Positions 41,944 to 51,602 of a stretch of DNA of 64,000 nt are shown piece by piece. The DNA lies in contig CAJUFL010000002.1 in NCBI GenBank assembly GCA_910585605.1, forward strand, positions 62,001 to 126,000, in the 5' to 3' direction. The translations under genes were made by a program, and so were the position numbers. The notes under the pieces are model-generated. The model was given only the letters and a program-made list of their open reading frames with translations. It did no database searches and had not been told where the DNA came from. This stretch comes from an uncultured Lachnospiraceae bacterium (GTDB lineage: Bacteria; Bacillota; Clostridia; Lachnospirales; Lachnospiraceae). Every line of letters starts with the position of its first letter. The first letter of the stretch is position 1.

Positions 41944-42672
41944 TTATGATTTCCTCTGGTCGTAATTTTCGCGCATTTTCAATAAAATTTTCTTTTCCAT
42001 ACGGCTTACCTGTACCTGAGAAATACCAACCTCTTTTGCAATTTCTGTCTGTGTCTTATTTTCAAAATACCTCAGTCTGATAATTTTTCCTTCTATCTCA
42101 TCCAACTGTGCCATCAGTCCCTCAACTACTATCTGGTTTAAAAGGCTCTCGTTTTCATCTTTTTCACAGGCGATTTTATCCACCAGATAAATTGCATTTC
42201 CATCATTCTGATAAATTGTCTTATGAATGGACTCCACCTCTACATTCGCTTCTAAAGAAGCTACGATTTCCTCCTCATCAATCTCCAGCATCCTGGAAAG
42301 TTCTTCCAGTTTGGGCTCCATTCCGGTTTTATTCATGATTTCTTCTCTTGCTTTTCTAACTTTATATGCAGTTTCTTTTAATGTTCTGCTGACTTTAATC
42401 ATTCCGTCATCCCGCAGAAATCTCTTTATCTCTCCGCTAATCATGGGAACTGCATAAGTAGAAAATTTTACATCATAAGACAAATCAAATTTTTCAACAC
42501 ATTTCATCAGACCAATACATCCTATCTGATATAAGTCCTCCAACTCATAACCTCTTCCCATAAATCTTCTGGCTACAGCCCACACTAAACCTAAATTCTC
42601 TGTAACAATCTGTTCTTTTGCGTCCCGGTTTCCCTCTTTTGCAAGCTTTAATAATTCTAAAGTCTTGTCCAT
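41944..42672 (-). CDS. sigF: Sporulation sigma factor sigma-F
   Basis: A 242-residue sigma-70 factor with region 2 (ENLGLVWAVARRF; ELEDLYQIGCIGLMKCVEKFD; KFSTYAVPMISGEIKRFLRDD), region 3 and region 4 (IIRLRYFENKTQTEIAKEVGISQVQVSRMEKK). The length and the upstream spoIIAA and spoIIAB genes identify it as sigma-F (SpoIIAC), the first forespore-specific sigma factor. It follows spoIIAB by 11 bp. Confidence 0.95.
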   Translation of the reverse strand: MDKTLELLKLAKEGNRDAKEQIVTENLGLVWAVARRFMGRGYELEDLYQIGCIGLMKCVEKFDLSYDVKFSTYAVPMISGEIKRFLRDDGMIKVSRTLKETAYKVRKAREEIMNKTGMEPKLEELSRMLEIDEEEIVASLEANVEVESIHKTIYQNDGNAIYLVDKIACEKDENESLLNQIVVEGLMAQLDEIEGKIIRLRYFENKTQTEIAKEVGISQVQVSRMEKKILLKMRENYDQRKS

Positions 42673-42683
42673 GACGCCTCCTG

Positions 42684-43214
42684 CTATTTTACTCCACTTG
42701 ACGAGTTTCCTTCCTGTTTTCCGATTACACTTTCTTTTACATTCACTTCTCTTTTTTCCGGTTTCTCTTCCTGTATATCTTCTTTATCCTGTCTGATTAC
42801 TTTGCGCATGGTAATAGTTGTTCCTTTTCCTACTGTGGATTCCACAAAAAGTTCATCCATAAATGCTTCCATAAATGCAAAACCCATACCGGAACGCTCC
42901 AGCTCCGGCTTTGAAGTATACATAGGTTCCATCGCTTTATCGATATTATCAATTCCAACTCCATAATCAGTTACTATAATTGTTACTGTATCTTCAACAA
43001 TATGGGTTTCAATCCGGATTTTTCCATCCATATTTTCATACCCGTGTATAATAGAATTTGTCACCGCCTCTGACACAGCAGTTTTAATATCTGCAATTTC
43101 TTCCAAAGTAGGATTTAACCGGGTTACAAATGCTGCCACTACAACTCTGGCAAAGCTTTCATTTTTTGATATACTGTCAAACTCCACCACCATCTGATTA
43201 TTAAAATGTTCCAT
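42684..43214 (-). CDS. spoIIAB: Anti-sigma-F factor / serine kinase
   Basis: A 176-residue GHKL kinase: N-box EAVTNSIIHGYEN, G1 DYGVGIDNI and G2 ERSGMGFAFME. SpoIIAB binds sigma-F and phosphorylates SpoIIAA. It carries an unusual charged C-terminal extension of about 35 residues (DKEDIQEEKPEKREV onward) compared with the usual 140-150. The ATG at 43214 follows GAGGATT. Confidence 0.93.
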   Translation of the reverse strand: MEHFNNQMVVEFDSISKNESFARVVVAAFVTRLNPTLEEIADIKTAVSEAVTNSIIHGYENMDGKIRIETHIVEDTVTIIVTDYGVGIDNIDKAMEPMYTSKPELERSGMGFAFMEAFMDELFVESTVGKGTTITMRKVIRQDKEDIQEEKPEKREVNVKESVIGKQEGNSSSGVK

Positions 43215-43284
43215 ACTCAATCCTCTTTCCTTTTTAATATTATTATTTCTCTAATTTTATTTTTATCCAAAAAATTATCTATAG

Positions 43285-43650
43285 TTAATTTTCTTTTTTG
43301 TATTTATTTTTAATATCCGAAAGTGCTTCCTTAATATCTTTTTTCATTTTTGCTACTCGGTAAAGACCGGAGATTTCCAATATACGTGAAATTTTATCAT
43401 TCACTCCCACAATATAAACATCTCCTTTTAAATATCTTACCTCCCTATATCTGCCCATTACCAGACCAATTCCCGAGCTGTCCATAAACCCTGTATTCTG
43501 ATAGTCAAATATAACATCCCTTATCTTCTTACAAACAAAGTATTCATCAGTATTTTCCCTGATTTCACCTGCCGTATGATGATCCAGTTCTTCCGGCAGA
43601 TAAATAATTAATGTTTCTCCTGCTAATTCAAACAATTTTTTTTGTTCCAT
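43285..43650 (-). CDS. spoIIAA: Anti-sigma-F factor antagonist
   Basis: A 121-residue STAS-domain protein. The segment FMDSSGIGLVMGRY carries the serine phosphorylated by SpoIIAB. The dephosphorylated form frees sigma-F in the forespore. First gene of the spoIIA operon. A terminator hairpin lies just upstream of its leader. I could not find a convincing sigma-H promoter. Confidence 0.93.
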   Translation of the reverse strand: MEQKKLFELAGETLIIYLPEELDHHTAGEIRENTDEYFVCKKIRDVIFDYQNTGFMDSSGIGLVMGRYREVRYLKGDVYIVGVNDKISRILEISGLYRVAKMKKDIKEALSDIKNKYKKEN

Positions 43651-43687
43651 AATCGTCCCTTCACTTTCTATATTTCATTACATTTAA

Positions 43688-43723
43688 AAAACAACAGATT
43701 CACTTTTGTAAACCTGTTGTTTT
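43688..43723 (-). terminator. Terminator between TPR gene and spoIIA operon
   Basis: On the reverse strand AAAACAACAG - 16 nt - CTGTTGTTTT continues into TTTTTTAAAT. A second perfect hairpin, AATTTTAAC-4 nt-GTTAAAATT (43788-43809), directly follows the TPR stop codon but lacks a U-run. Confidence 0.75.
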
Positions 43724-43812
43724 TCTTTCGTACTTATTTATTTTTTCCTATGCATTTAAATTATTGTAATATTTTCTCCACCACAATAATTTTAACTGAA
43801 GTTAAAATTTAT

Positions 43813-45135
43813 CTACTCCGTAAGATAGTCTGATATTTCATCAATATGACTACTTTCGGGATAGTTATCTTTAAGACTTTTAAATGCTGTCTTAGCTTTT
43901 TCCTCATCCTGATTTCCAAGATAAGCCCTACCCAAATAATAATATGCCTCTTCCCCCTCTTGAATCTGAAGAGCTACATTGCACATACTGATTGCCTTGG
44001 GGAAATCATTCTCATTAATTGCTTTTGCAGCTTCTTCACACAAGGTACCATATGTCGTATTAGGAATATTATCTTTGATAACCTGAAAAGAATCCTTTTG
44101 ATCTATTTCCTTTTCCTTATCTTCTGCCTCAGCCTCTTTCTTAGCCTCTAACTCTTTTTCCAAATTACTGATTTTGCTTTTCATATCGGATATCATCACA
44201 TTCTTTTTGGAAATATCCTCACTGTGGGATAATTGCAGATTCCGATTCTCCTGATTCGCAGAATTGAGCTTTGTTGGAAGAATCAATACCCAGAATGCCA
44301 CTATACCCAGAATCAGTCCAACTGCCACATATATCAGATTAAACTTATTGTGATTAACCTCTTTGTAAGAACCGACCGATAAATCCGGATTATCGATATT
44401 TTCCAGACTTTTTTCTACGAAAGTCTCTAAATCTGACTTATACTGATCCTCATCGGAGTATGCCGAATCTACATCAATGCGTACACTCTTTTCCTTCATT
44501 CCAATGATATCTCTTGGTGCGACCCCCATCTCTGCAAGATATTTTACTGCTAAAGTATTATTTTTATCGATTCGCAGCACTCTCTTTAATGCTTTTTTAG
44601 CCTTGTCTGTATTGCCATTTTCCATATAAAGCAATGCTAAGAGCAGATATCCTTTTACAAAATGAGGATAGCTGGATAAAATCCTTCTTAACTGAATAAA
44701 CGCCAAATCTTTTGTTCCCTGTTTGGCATGCATCAACGCCTGATTAAACTGCTTTGCAAGCTGATTTGCCTCTTCCAGTTTCACAGGATCAGCTTGTACC
44801 TCTTTAATATATTGTTCAGCAATATTGCCATCCGGCAGATAATTACTACTTACAACCCACTGCGTTAATCCTAAAATAATCTCACCCATCTCATAATGGA
44901 TAAGTCCCAATAAGTTACGTGCGTTAATATTCTGTTTGTTATATTTTAACGCCAAATTCAATGCATCAATTGCACCGGTAAGATCCCTGACACTCGCTCT
45001 GTCTAATCCCAAATTATAATAATAGTTTGATGTATTATAAGCTTTTGCTAACAGCGTATAGTTCATTCCACAGTCACTGCAGTGTCCGTTCTCTAATATA
45101 GGTGCTCCACAATTCAAACACTCCATATTATTCAC
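43813..45135 (-). CDS. Zinc-ribbon, TPR and coiled-coil membrane protein
   Basis: A 440-residue protein with a modular layout. An N-terminal zinc ribbon (CLNCGAPILENGHCSDCG, residues 5-22) is followed by several TPR units (about 35-210), a single membrane helix (about 265-285), a coiled coil (about 290-345) and two more TPR units at the C-terminus (ENDFPKAISMCNVALQI; AYYYLGRAYLGNQDEEKAKTAF). Its role is unknown; the plan suggests a membrane-tethered assembly scaffold. GGCGGTG precedes the ATG. Confidence 0.8.
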   Translation of the reverse strand: MNNMECLNCGAPILENGHCSDCGMNYTLLAKAYNTSNYYYNLGLDRASVRDLTGAIDALNLALKYNKQNINARNLLGLIHYEMGEIILGLTQWVVSSNYLPDGNIAEQYIKEVQADPVKLEEANQLAKQFNQALMHAKQGTKDLAFIQLRRILSSYPHFVKGYLLLALLYMENGNTDKAKKALKRVLRIDKNNTLAVKYLAEMGVAPRDIIGMKEKSVRIDVDSAYSDEDQYKSDLETFVEKSLENIDNPDLSVGSYKEVNHNKFNLIYVAVGLILGIVAFWVLILPTKLNSANQENRNLQLSHSEDISKKNVMISDMKSKISNLEKELEAKKEAEAEDKEKEIDQKDSFQVIKDNIPNTTYGTLCEEAAKAINENDFPKAISMCNVALQIQEGEEAYYYLGRAYLGNQDEEKAKTAFKSLKDNYPESSHIDEISDYLTE

Positions 45136-45138
45136 CGC

Positions 45139-45288
45139 CTATTTCACCTGTCTGCTATTCAACTGTAACAACATTTCTTCTAATACATCAGTAATATCTT
45201 TCACATCGTTCTCATATATCGCATCCTCTGCCTGAGATACCTCAAGACAAGGCTTAAACTTTCTAACCTCTTCTTCAAAATTAATCAT
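45139..45288 (-). CDS. 49-aa acidic protein between folC and the TPR gene
   Basis: A short frame reads MINFEEEVRKFKPCLEVSQ and ends MLLQLNSRQVK, 49 residues, strongly acidic and probably helical. GGAG stands 9-10 nt before the ATG, inside the end of folC, and the stop lies 3 bp before the TPR gene start. The tight packing (3-bp gaps on both sides) argues that it is a real, co-translated gene. No family recognised. Confidence 0.65.
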   Translation of the reverse strand: MINFEEEVRKFKPCLEVSQAEDAIYENDVKDITDVLEEMLLQLNSRQVK

Positions 45289-45291
45289 AAT

Positions 45292-46626
45292 CTATACTCC
45301 TAAACTGAGCAGATTACCTACCAGATACAAAGATCCTACACAAAATAAACATCCATTCCCAACATGGCTTTTCCCATATAAAAAGCCGTCTTTTATATCA
45401 TCAAAGGTGGTAATCCTACTACCCGAAAAACGTCTAAATGTTGCTGCTACCGCTTCTAACTCTGCAAAACGACTACCCTCGTAATAAACAACTATAATTT
45501 CTTCAAAGTTAATTCTGCAAAGCCTTTCAATCATCTCTTCATAATTCTTGTCCCTGGAAACGGCAAACAATAAAACCTTCTGTTCAGTAGGGAACAGCAC
45601 CTCCAACGTATGACAAAATGCTTCTATTGCCTCTTCATTATGCGCTCCATCTATGTACACATTATCCGCAATACATTCCATTCTGCCTTCCCAGACCATT
45701 TGATATAACCCGGTCCGAATAAAATCTCTATCTTTATCTGCTAATCTGTAACCTGTCTCCCTAAAACCATCGGATTCAGTATTACAAAAGTTAATTGTCA
45801 TGTTAAGTAATAGTTCACATGCCCTTACCGCTAAAATCGCATTTTCAACCTGATAAAGGGCTGTTTTCTTAATCTTTAAGCTAACATATCTATAATAACC
45901 ACTATCGAAAGAAAAATCAATGGCTTTTTTCGATATTTTTGATATTTTATACTGGGAATTTTCGACAATACACAATCTCGCTCCCTTTTTTTGACAGAAA
46001 CTGGAAATCACACCCGTTGCTTCGTCCTTCCGATCAAAAAAAACTACCGGCACTCCCTCTTTAATGATACCAGCCTTCTCCTGTGCTATTTCCGCAATCG
46101 TATTGCCCAGAAACTGCATATGATCAAGTCCCACCGATGTAATGATACAAAGAACAGGTTTTACCACATTGGTCGCATCCAGTCTTCCTCCCATTCCGGT
46201 TTCAAAAATAACATAATCCGGCTTCTGTTTTTTAAAATACAAAGCTGCCATTAAAAACATAAATTCAAAAAAAGAGGGATGCGCAATCCCAATTTTTTTT
46301 GCACACTCAATAAAATACATAGTCTCCTGAAATGCTTCAATGAATTCTTCATCGGAAATCACTGCTCCGTTCATACGGATACGCTCATTAATCTTTACCA
46401 GATGCGGTGATGTAAACAGACCAACTTTCTTCCCTGCCTGCTTCAAAATAGACGCCAAAAAAGAGCAGGTAGACCCTTTTCCATTCGTACCTGCTACATG
46501 GATAACCGAATATGATTGTTCCGGATGTCCCATGATATCTAGTATTCTATTGAGATTATCAGTCCCTAATTTGGAAGCAAATAAAGGGACTGATAATACA
46601 TAATCTACACATTCCTGATATGTCAT
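45292..46626 (-). CDS. folC: Folylpolyglutamate / dihydrofolate synthase
   Basis: A 444-residue Mur-ligase-like enzyme: P-loop VAGTNGKGSTCSFLASIL, TSPHLVKINERIRMNG, FEFMFLMAALYF, ETGMGGRLDATNVV and the C-terminal YIDGAHNEEAI. It adds glutamate to dihydropteroate and folates. The length suits the bifunctional form. First gene of a unit with the 49-aa and TPR genes. Confidence 0.94.
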   Translation of the reverse strand: MTYQECVDYVLSVPLFASKLGTDNLNRILDIMGHPEQSYSVIHVAGTNGKGSTCSFLASILKQAGKKVGLFTSPHLVKINERIRMNGAVISDEEFIEAFQETMYFIECAKKIGIAHPSFFEFMFLMAALYFKKQKPDYVIFETGMGGRLDATNVVKPVLCIITSVGLDHMQFLGNTIAEIAQEKAGIIKEGVPVVFFDRKDEATGVISSFCQKKGARLCIVENSQYKISKISKKAIDFSFDSGYYRYVSLKIKKTALYQVENAILAVRACELLLNMTINFCNTESDGFRETGYRLADKDRDFIRTGLYQMVWEGRMECIADNVYIDGAHNEEAIEAFCHTLEVLFPTEQKVLLFAVSRDKNYEEMIERLCRINFEEIIVVYYEGSRFAELEAVAATFRRFSGSRITTFDDIKDGFLYGKSHVGNGCLFCVGSLYLVGNLLSLGV

Positions 46627-46717
46627 AAATAGCTCCGTTCCATCCTTAATCCAAGACTATTATTCGAATCAACAGCCTTGCGGAAATCAGAAAAATATAT
46701 TTTGTTGATTCTTCCAA

Positions 46718-47215
46718 TTATCTGTTATCTACTTTCTCTGGATAGAGATCATGATTTGCAAGGCGGTTCCATGCTGCTTCTTCCCACTTTGTTCCCGGTT
46801 TTCCGTAATTACAATAAGGATCTATGGAAATACCTCCTCTTGGAGTAAATTTGCCCCATACCTCAATATATCTCGGTTCCATCAGCTTTATCAAATCTTT
46901 CATAATGATATTGACGCAATCCTCATGAAAATCTCCATGATTCCTGAAACTGAAAAGATATAATTTTAGGGATTTGGACTCTACCATAATCTTATCCGGT
47001 ACATAAGAGATATAAATCGTTGCAAAATCCGGCTGACCTGTAATAGGACAAAGAGATGTAAATTCCGGACAGTTAAATTTTACAAAATAATCATGCTCTG
47101 GATGTTTATTTAAAAAAGTTTCCAAAATCTCCGGTGCATAATCTTGTGGGTATTTTGTCCCCTGATTTCCTAACAGTGTTACACCGTTCAATTCTTCTTC
47201 CTTTCTTCCACTCAT
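46718..47215 (-). CDS. queF: 7-cyano-7-deazaguanine reductase
   Basis: A 165-residue T-fold enzyme of the short QueF type: FTSLCPITGQPDFATIYISY with the nucleophilic Cys, ESKSLKLYLFSFRNHGDFHED with the substrate-binding Glu and His. It reduces preQ0 to preQ1 with NADPH in queuosine synthesis. Other queuosine genes are not present here. A sigma-A promoter lies 38 bp upstream. Confidence 0.95.
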   Translation of the reverse strand: MSGRKEEELNGVTLLGNQGTKYPQDYAPEILETFLNKHPEHDYFVKFNCPEFTSLCPITGQPDFATIYISYVPDKIMVESKSLKLYLFSFRNHGDFHEDCVNIIMKDLIKLMEPRYIEVWGKFTPRGGISIDPYCNYGKPGTKWEEAAWNRLANHDLYPEKVDNR

Positions 47216-47252
47216 ATTGAATTCCTGCCTTTCTTTCAGCTTGCTATCTTAG

Positions 47253-47281
47253 TATAGTATCAAACAGATAAAATTGCAACT
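47253..47281 (-). promoter_or_regulatory. Sigma-A promoter of queF
   Basis: On the reverse strand TTGCAA (47281-47276), 17 bp, TATACT (47258-47253). No preQ1 riboswitch is evident in the 37-nt leader. Confidence 0.65.
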
Positions 47282-47318
47282 GGCAAAGGGGTGAAAAGTA
47301 ACTTCCGGATTACCTCTT

Positions 47319-49394
47319 TTATAATTCCTCTTTTATGATGCTCTTGCTTCCGGTATAAGTAGCGAAGAAATAGCCACCATAAATCACTACCAAAAAGACT
47401 GCCGTTGCAATCACGGATGGAAGCATTTCTTTCGGCTGTACCTGGACAGAAATTAATTTTAATGCAAACTGTATTCCAAATATAGAATGGATAACAGCAA
47501 GTACCAATGGTACAATAAAGAAGATTGCAATCTGCTTAAACAAAGACCAGTTAATCATGCTTTCATCCACACCGATTTTGCGAAGTACGGTATATCTTTG
47601 TCTGTTGTCTGAATTTTCTGTCAGCTCCTTTAATGCCAGAATTGCGGAACTTGCAATCAGGAAAACCACACCAAGATAAATAGCGATAAACGTTACTACC
47701 GTTGCGATTCCTTTGCTGCTTTCGTAAATAACAATCTTTGTCATCCCATCCAACTGAATCCCCTGCTCTATGATTTTATCCAGATAGTCCCTAGAATGTT
47801 CACTGTAACCGGTAAACATCTGCTCTATTTTTTCTTTTTCTTCCTCCGTATCTGCATTATAATTAGCAATTAAAAAATGTCTTTCTTTTATGTCCTCTGT
47901 TAAGCCACAGCTGTCCGGTACCAGGATAATCCCTCCATTAATATGACTTGCTGACATTTCCAGATATCCTGGCTGACATTCCGTATATTTGCTATTGTAT
48001 TCCTTCCCGGCAATCGTAATTTTGGTGTGAAGTGCAAGTGCCTTATCCCTTAAATCCTTTCGGCTCTGGAAGTCACAAAGTATGATATATTCATCATCCT
48101 TCAATTCATACTGTTTAATCCCATATACTTTAGCAACCTGATTATAATCAGACACCTTTACAATATCTTCCGCCATGTCACATGGAAGATATGGAAATAA
48201 TGCCTTCACTTCATCATATGCATTGCCTAACGTATCCTTCCACGTCAGTTCACTGGTTGCATAGATTTCAACCTCCACGATATCCTTTAATACATTCATA
48301 TCAAAGCCTGCATTTTTCAAGGTATCACTGATTTTCAATCTGGAGTCCTCTATCTGTACCTTTGTATAATCACCATTCTTCGGAAGATTCGCAGTTTTAT
48401 ATAAATTAAGATCCACTGGTGTCATTTCTTCTAAATCCTTTGTCAGCACATTATTCAGGGATAATGCCGAGGACAATACTGATATTGTCATAAAAAGCAG
48501 AAGACAGATGATCGTCATACTGACAACCGTTGTATTGATCTTATTATGAATCTGCCTTAACACAAACAGATTTGTTCCTTTTAAGTACATACTTTTTCTG
48601 GACTGTGCCAGCTTTAAAACAAACCCGGAAAGTGACCAGAATATTAAAAATGTAGATATAACACCTAACAAAATAGGATATATTATTTTATCCGCTGTAT
48701 CTAATGTATCTATACCACCTGTAACCTTATAATAGGCATAGCCCAACATACTGACCGCAGTTAAAAACACGGCTACACAAAGAACAGGATTTTTCATTTT
48801 CACTTTCTCATTTTTACGGATAGCGGTCAGCAAATCAATTAGTTTATACTTAGAAATCGCAACAACATTAAACAGCATGACTGCAAAATACATTACACCA
48901 AAATATAAACAGGTTTTTAAAGCTGCCGCCTTTGAAAATACAAACTCATACTTACTCATATCTGCCGAAAACAGCTTCGCCACCAAGATAGACATTAACT
49001 GCGACCCAAATACCCCGGCTAACATTCCGATTATCAGAGAAAACAAACCGATAAAGACCGTCTCAATTAACAGAATTCTTGAAATCTGTCCTTTTCCCAT
49101 CCCAAGGGTCATATAAAGTCCAAATTCCCGTTTTCTTCTCTTTATCAGAAAATTATTTGCATACACGATTAGAAATCCCAATACAACCGCTACAAAGACG
49201 GATACCATAGCAACCATATCCACTAACAGTTCTACAATCATTTGGGTAGAACTGTTCATCACCAGCATTGCTTCCTGACTATCAAGAGAATTAAACATAT
49301 AAAAAATACAAACTCCTAAAATCAACGTTAGAAAATATATCGTATAATCCTTTATACTTTTCCTGATATTTTTTATAGATAACTTAAATAACAT
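47319..49394 (-). CDS. BceB-type ABC transporter permease
   Basis: A 691-residue FtsX/BceB-family permease with about ten membrane helices and a large extracellular domain (about residues 320-520) between helices 7 and 8, the feature that detects peptide antibiotics in Bce systems. SIKNIRKSIKDYTIYFLTL at the start is typical. It is translated with the ATPase (11-bp overlap). The function is resistance to bacitracin-like or lantibiotic peptides; the exact drug is unknown. Confidence 0.9.
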   Translation of the reverse strand: MLFKLSIKNIRKSIKDYTIYFLTLILGVCIFYMFNSLDSQEAMLVMNSSTQMIVELLVDMVAMVSVFVAVVLGFLIVYANNFLIKRRKREFGLYMTLGMGKGQISRILLIETVFIGLFSLIIGMLAGVFGSQLMSILVAKLFSADMSKYEFVFSKAAALKTCLYFGVMYFAVMLFNVVAISKYKLIDLLTAIRKNEKVKMKNPVLCVAVFLTAVSMLGYAYYKVTGGIDTLDTADKIIYPILLGVISTFLIFWSLSGFVLKLAQSRKSMYLKGTNLFVLRQIHNKINTTVVSMTIICLLLFMTISVLSSALSLNNVLTKDLEEMTPVDLNLYKTANLPKNGDYTKVQIEDSRLKISDTLKNAGFDMNVLKDIVEVEIYATSELTWKDTLGNAYDEVKALFPYLPCDMAEDIVKVSDYNQVAKVYGIKQYELKDDEYIILCDFQSRKDLRDKALALHTKITIAGKEYNSKYTECQPGYLEMSASHINGGIILVPDSCGLTEDIKERHFLIANYNADTEEEKEKIEQMFTGYSEHSRDYLDKIIEQGIQLDGMTKIVIYESSKGIATVVTFIAIYLGVVFLIASSAILALKELTENSDNRQRYTVLRKIGVDESMINWSLFKQIAIFFIVPLVLAVIHSIFGIQFALKLISVQVQPKEMLPSVIATAVFLVVIYGGYFFATYTGSKSIIKEEL

Positions 49395-50151
49395 CGCTTA
49401 ACTCACCTCCAAGAAGCGTAACAACTTCAATAATTTTTTCGAAAAATTCTTTTCTGGTATCACTGCCCTTAAACAATTCATTGAAGATCATTCCATCCTT
49501 AATAAATAAAATCCGTTCTGCATAACTTGCCGTAAAGGCATCATGGGTTACCATCAATATCGTAGCACCCATTTTCTGATTCAGGGTTTCAAAGCTTTCC
49601 AAAAGCTGCCTTGCAGATTTGGAATCCAGTGCCCCAGTGGGCTCATCTGCCAGCACCAGCTTGGGATTGGTAATAATTGCCCTTGCAGATGCAATTCTCT
49701 GCTTCTGCCCACCAGATACCTGATATGGGTATTTATTAAGAATATCCACTATTTCCAGCTTAGAAGCGATTTCTTTTACTCTCTGGTCAATCTCTATTGG
49801 TTTTACCTTCTGGATGGTAAGCGCCAATGCAATGTTTTCATAGGCTGTCAGTGTATCTAACAGATTAAAATCCTGAAAAATAAAGCCAAGTTCTTCTCTC
49901 CGAAACTTATTTAAGTGATTCCCTTTAAGCTTTGTAATATCTTCATCATTAATCATAATGTGTCCTGCCGTTACTCTGTCAATAGTGGAAATACAATTTA
50001 AAAGCGTTGTCTTGCCGCTTCCACTGGCTCCCATGATCCCTACAAACTCACCTTCATCCACATCAAAGCTGATATTATCGATAGCTCTTGTCAGGTTAGA
50101 CTTATTCCCGTAATATTTTTCAATTTGTTTTACTTCCAGCAAATGTTTCAT
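49384..50151 (-). CDS. BceA-type ABC transporter ATP-binding protein
   Basis: A 255-residue ATPase: Walker A GASGSGKTTLLN, Q-loop FIFQDFNLL, signature VSGGQKQRIASARA, Walker B LVLADEPTGALD and VTHD. It is the MacB/BceA subtype. The ATG at 50151 is chosen because AAGGAAA precedes it; an ATG at 50172 has no ribosome site. A perfect inverted repeat 155 bp upstream is the likely operator for the BceR-type regulator at 59.3 kb. Confidence 0.93.
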   Translation of the reverse strand: MKHLLEVKQIEKYYGNKSNLTRAIDNISFDVDEGEFVGIMGASGSGKTTLLNCISTIDRVTAGHIMINDEDITKLKGNHLNKFRREELGFIFQDFNLLDTLTAYENIALALTIQKVKPIEIDQRVKEIASKLEIVDILNKYPYQVSGGQKQRIASARAIITNPKLVLADEPTGALDSKSARQLLESFETLNQKMGATILMVTHDAFTASYAERILFIKDGMIFNELFKGSDTRKEFFEKIIEVVTLLGGELSDVI

Positions 50152-50305
50152 CTTTTTATCATTTCCTTTCATGATGATTTTGATTATAAAGGGAAGGTGT
50201 AATAGGAAAATCTCTGGTTATATTTCTATTTACAACTATTCCCTTTTATTGTATCTATCATAATATTCTTTTATCTTACCTGCCATTGATGTTGCTTACA
50301 TTTAG

Positions 50306-50321
50306 CTTACGAAATCGTAAG
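50306..50321 (-). promoter_or_regulatory. Inverted repeat operator upstream of bceA-like gene
   Basis: CTTACGA-AA-TCGTAAG is a perfect palindrome. Read as TTACG-N4-CGTAA it fits the TnACR-N4-YGTnA pattern used by BceR-type regulators. The rest of the 50173-50477 spacer holds only the terminator at 50338-50362. Confidence 0.55.
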
Positions 50322-50337
50322 GTTTTGGAAAACATAT

Positions 50338-50362
50338 AAAAAGCCCGTTTCACTAGGCTTTT
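50338..50362 (-). terminator. Terminator of the accessory gene at 50.5 kb
   Basis: On the reverse strand AAAAGCC - 10 nt - GGCTTTTT followed by ATATG. It ends the transcript of the 50478-51411 genes before the bceA operator. Confidence 0.75.
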
Positions 50363-50477
50363 ACTGCCTAAATGGACGAGCTGTATTTATGATAAATCAG
50401 CAAAATAGTTTTGACAAGAATCAAACAAATGCAAAAAACATATGCTCTACAAACATATTTGCATACATTGATCTCTC

Positions 50478-50867
50478 CTATTTTTCCCTAAATTCCTCAT
50501 TCAAATCCTTATATATTGCTTCTGCTATCTCAATACAGTACTTTGTATCATGTTTCCAGCCAAATTCTTCAAAACATACCTGCTCTATAATCTCTGCCAA
50601 TTGTTCCACTGTATGATTAATCTTTATCCTTTTTGCTATCTGCTTTGCTTCCATATCATACGCACTATCCACTGCACTGGGAAGTTTTTTCTCCGGATTC
50701 CATAAATCTATGTTCTTTTTAATAATATAATAAATGACCGCATCAGGATTAAAAAATCCTCCCACCCATGCTGAATCTTGATCTACCATGCATTTACTAA
50801 CGCCAAAACAATCAAACGGATACTTATTAAATCCCGGAAGCTTATGATATCTGTTTGCTGCTTCCAT
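50478..50867 (-). CDS. Hypothetical accessory protein (129 aa)
   Basis: A 129-residue soluble protein rich in aromatic and acidic residues (PGFNKYPFDCFGV; GWKHDTKYCIEIAEAIYKDL). I recognise no family. Its size and mix of residues resemble immunity proteins of polymorphic-toxin loci. The ATG lies 2 nt after the stop of the split gene upstream, without a clear ribosome site, suggesting coupled translation. Confidence 0.5.
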   Translation of the reverse strand: MEAANRYHKLPGFNKYPFDCFGVSKCMVDQDSAWVGGFFNPDAVIYYIIKKNIDLWNPEKKLPSAVDSAYDMEAKQIAKRIKINHTVEQLAEIIEQVCFEEFGWKHDTKYCIEIAEAIYKDLNEEFREK

Positions 50868-50869
50868 TG

Positions 50870-51411
50870 CTACACATATATAATGTCCTTAAAGTAAATG
50901 TGCTCCCTATTGTCCATAAATATCGCTTTTGAACTGCGGAAAACTGCATCTTTTAAAAGCAGAAAATTTCCGTCATACTCCAAATTAACGTTTTCCATAG
51001 TGTCCAAACGGTCATACATAATATCTATTTTATGGAACTGTCCATGATTATTGTAACCGCCATCACACAGCAATTGTTTCCCCTTTGTAATCAGAAATTT
51101 CGTCATTCCCTCGATACCCGGATGATAGACAATATCCTTCTTAAAATCTGTCCGGACCAAATTATAATCTGTATAATAGTAAAACCACAGATTTTCCTGT
51201 TCATCCACATTTATCGCTTCAAGTCATCCCATGCAATATCGCTTCCGCTATATATTAATTTTCTTTCATCAATGTATCGCCATGTATTATGAGCAAAACG
51301 TGAAATTGCATTCTGCCGTTTGATTTTATTTGATAATTCAAATTGCAAACGCTCCCGTTTATTCTTTACAATAAAATGCTGTATAAAAAATTGTTCATAG
51401 TCAAAATTCAC
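50870..51411 (-). pseudogene. WFYYYTDYN-family accessory protein, frameshifted
   Basis: Two frames appear to be one gene. The first starts at GTG 51411 (VNFDYEQFFIQHFIV) behind GGGAG and ends SDIAWDDLKR with a stop at about 51220. The second continues AINVDEQENLWFYYYTDYNLV to 50870. Adding one A before GCG near 51223 joins them into about 180 residues. I recall similar uncharacterised proteins in Firmicute accessory loci, some near beta-propeller proteins such as those at 56-58 kb. Confidence 0.55.
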
Positions 51412-51602
51412 ATACCATCTCTCCCATTTTCCTATATCTTCTACTGATTTCCAACAGCATCTAATATCTTTTCTAATATATAGTATAACACATTTAATAA
51501 ACATCAACATATAACTATCTGCAAACACAACTAAAAAGACAGACCAACAAATTATCATCCTGGTCTGCCCTTTATTAATATTGTCTATTTCTGTTACCTG
51601 AT

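Noticed and set aside
43690..43723. Possible sigma-H promoter for spoIIA (AGG ... GAAT)
   Set aside because: Spacing between the elements is much shorter than the sigma-H consensus and the motif lies inside a terminator stem.
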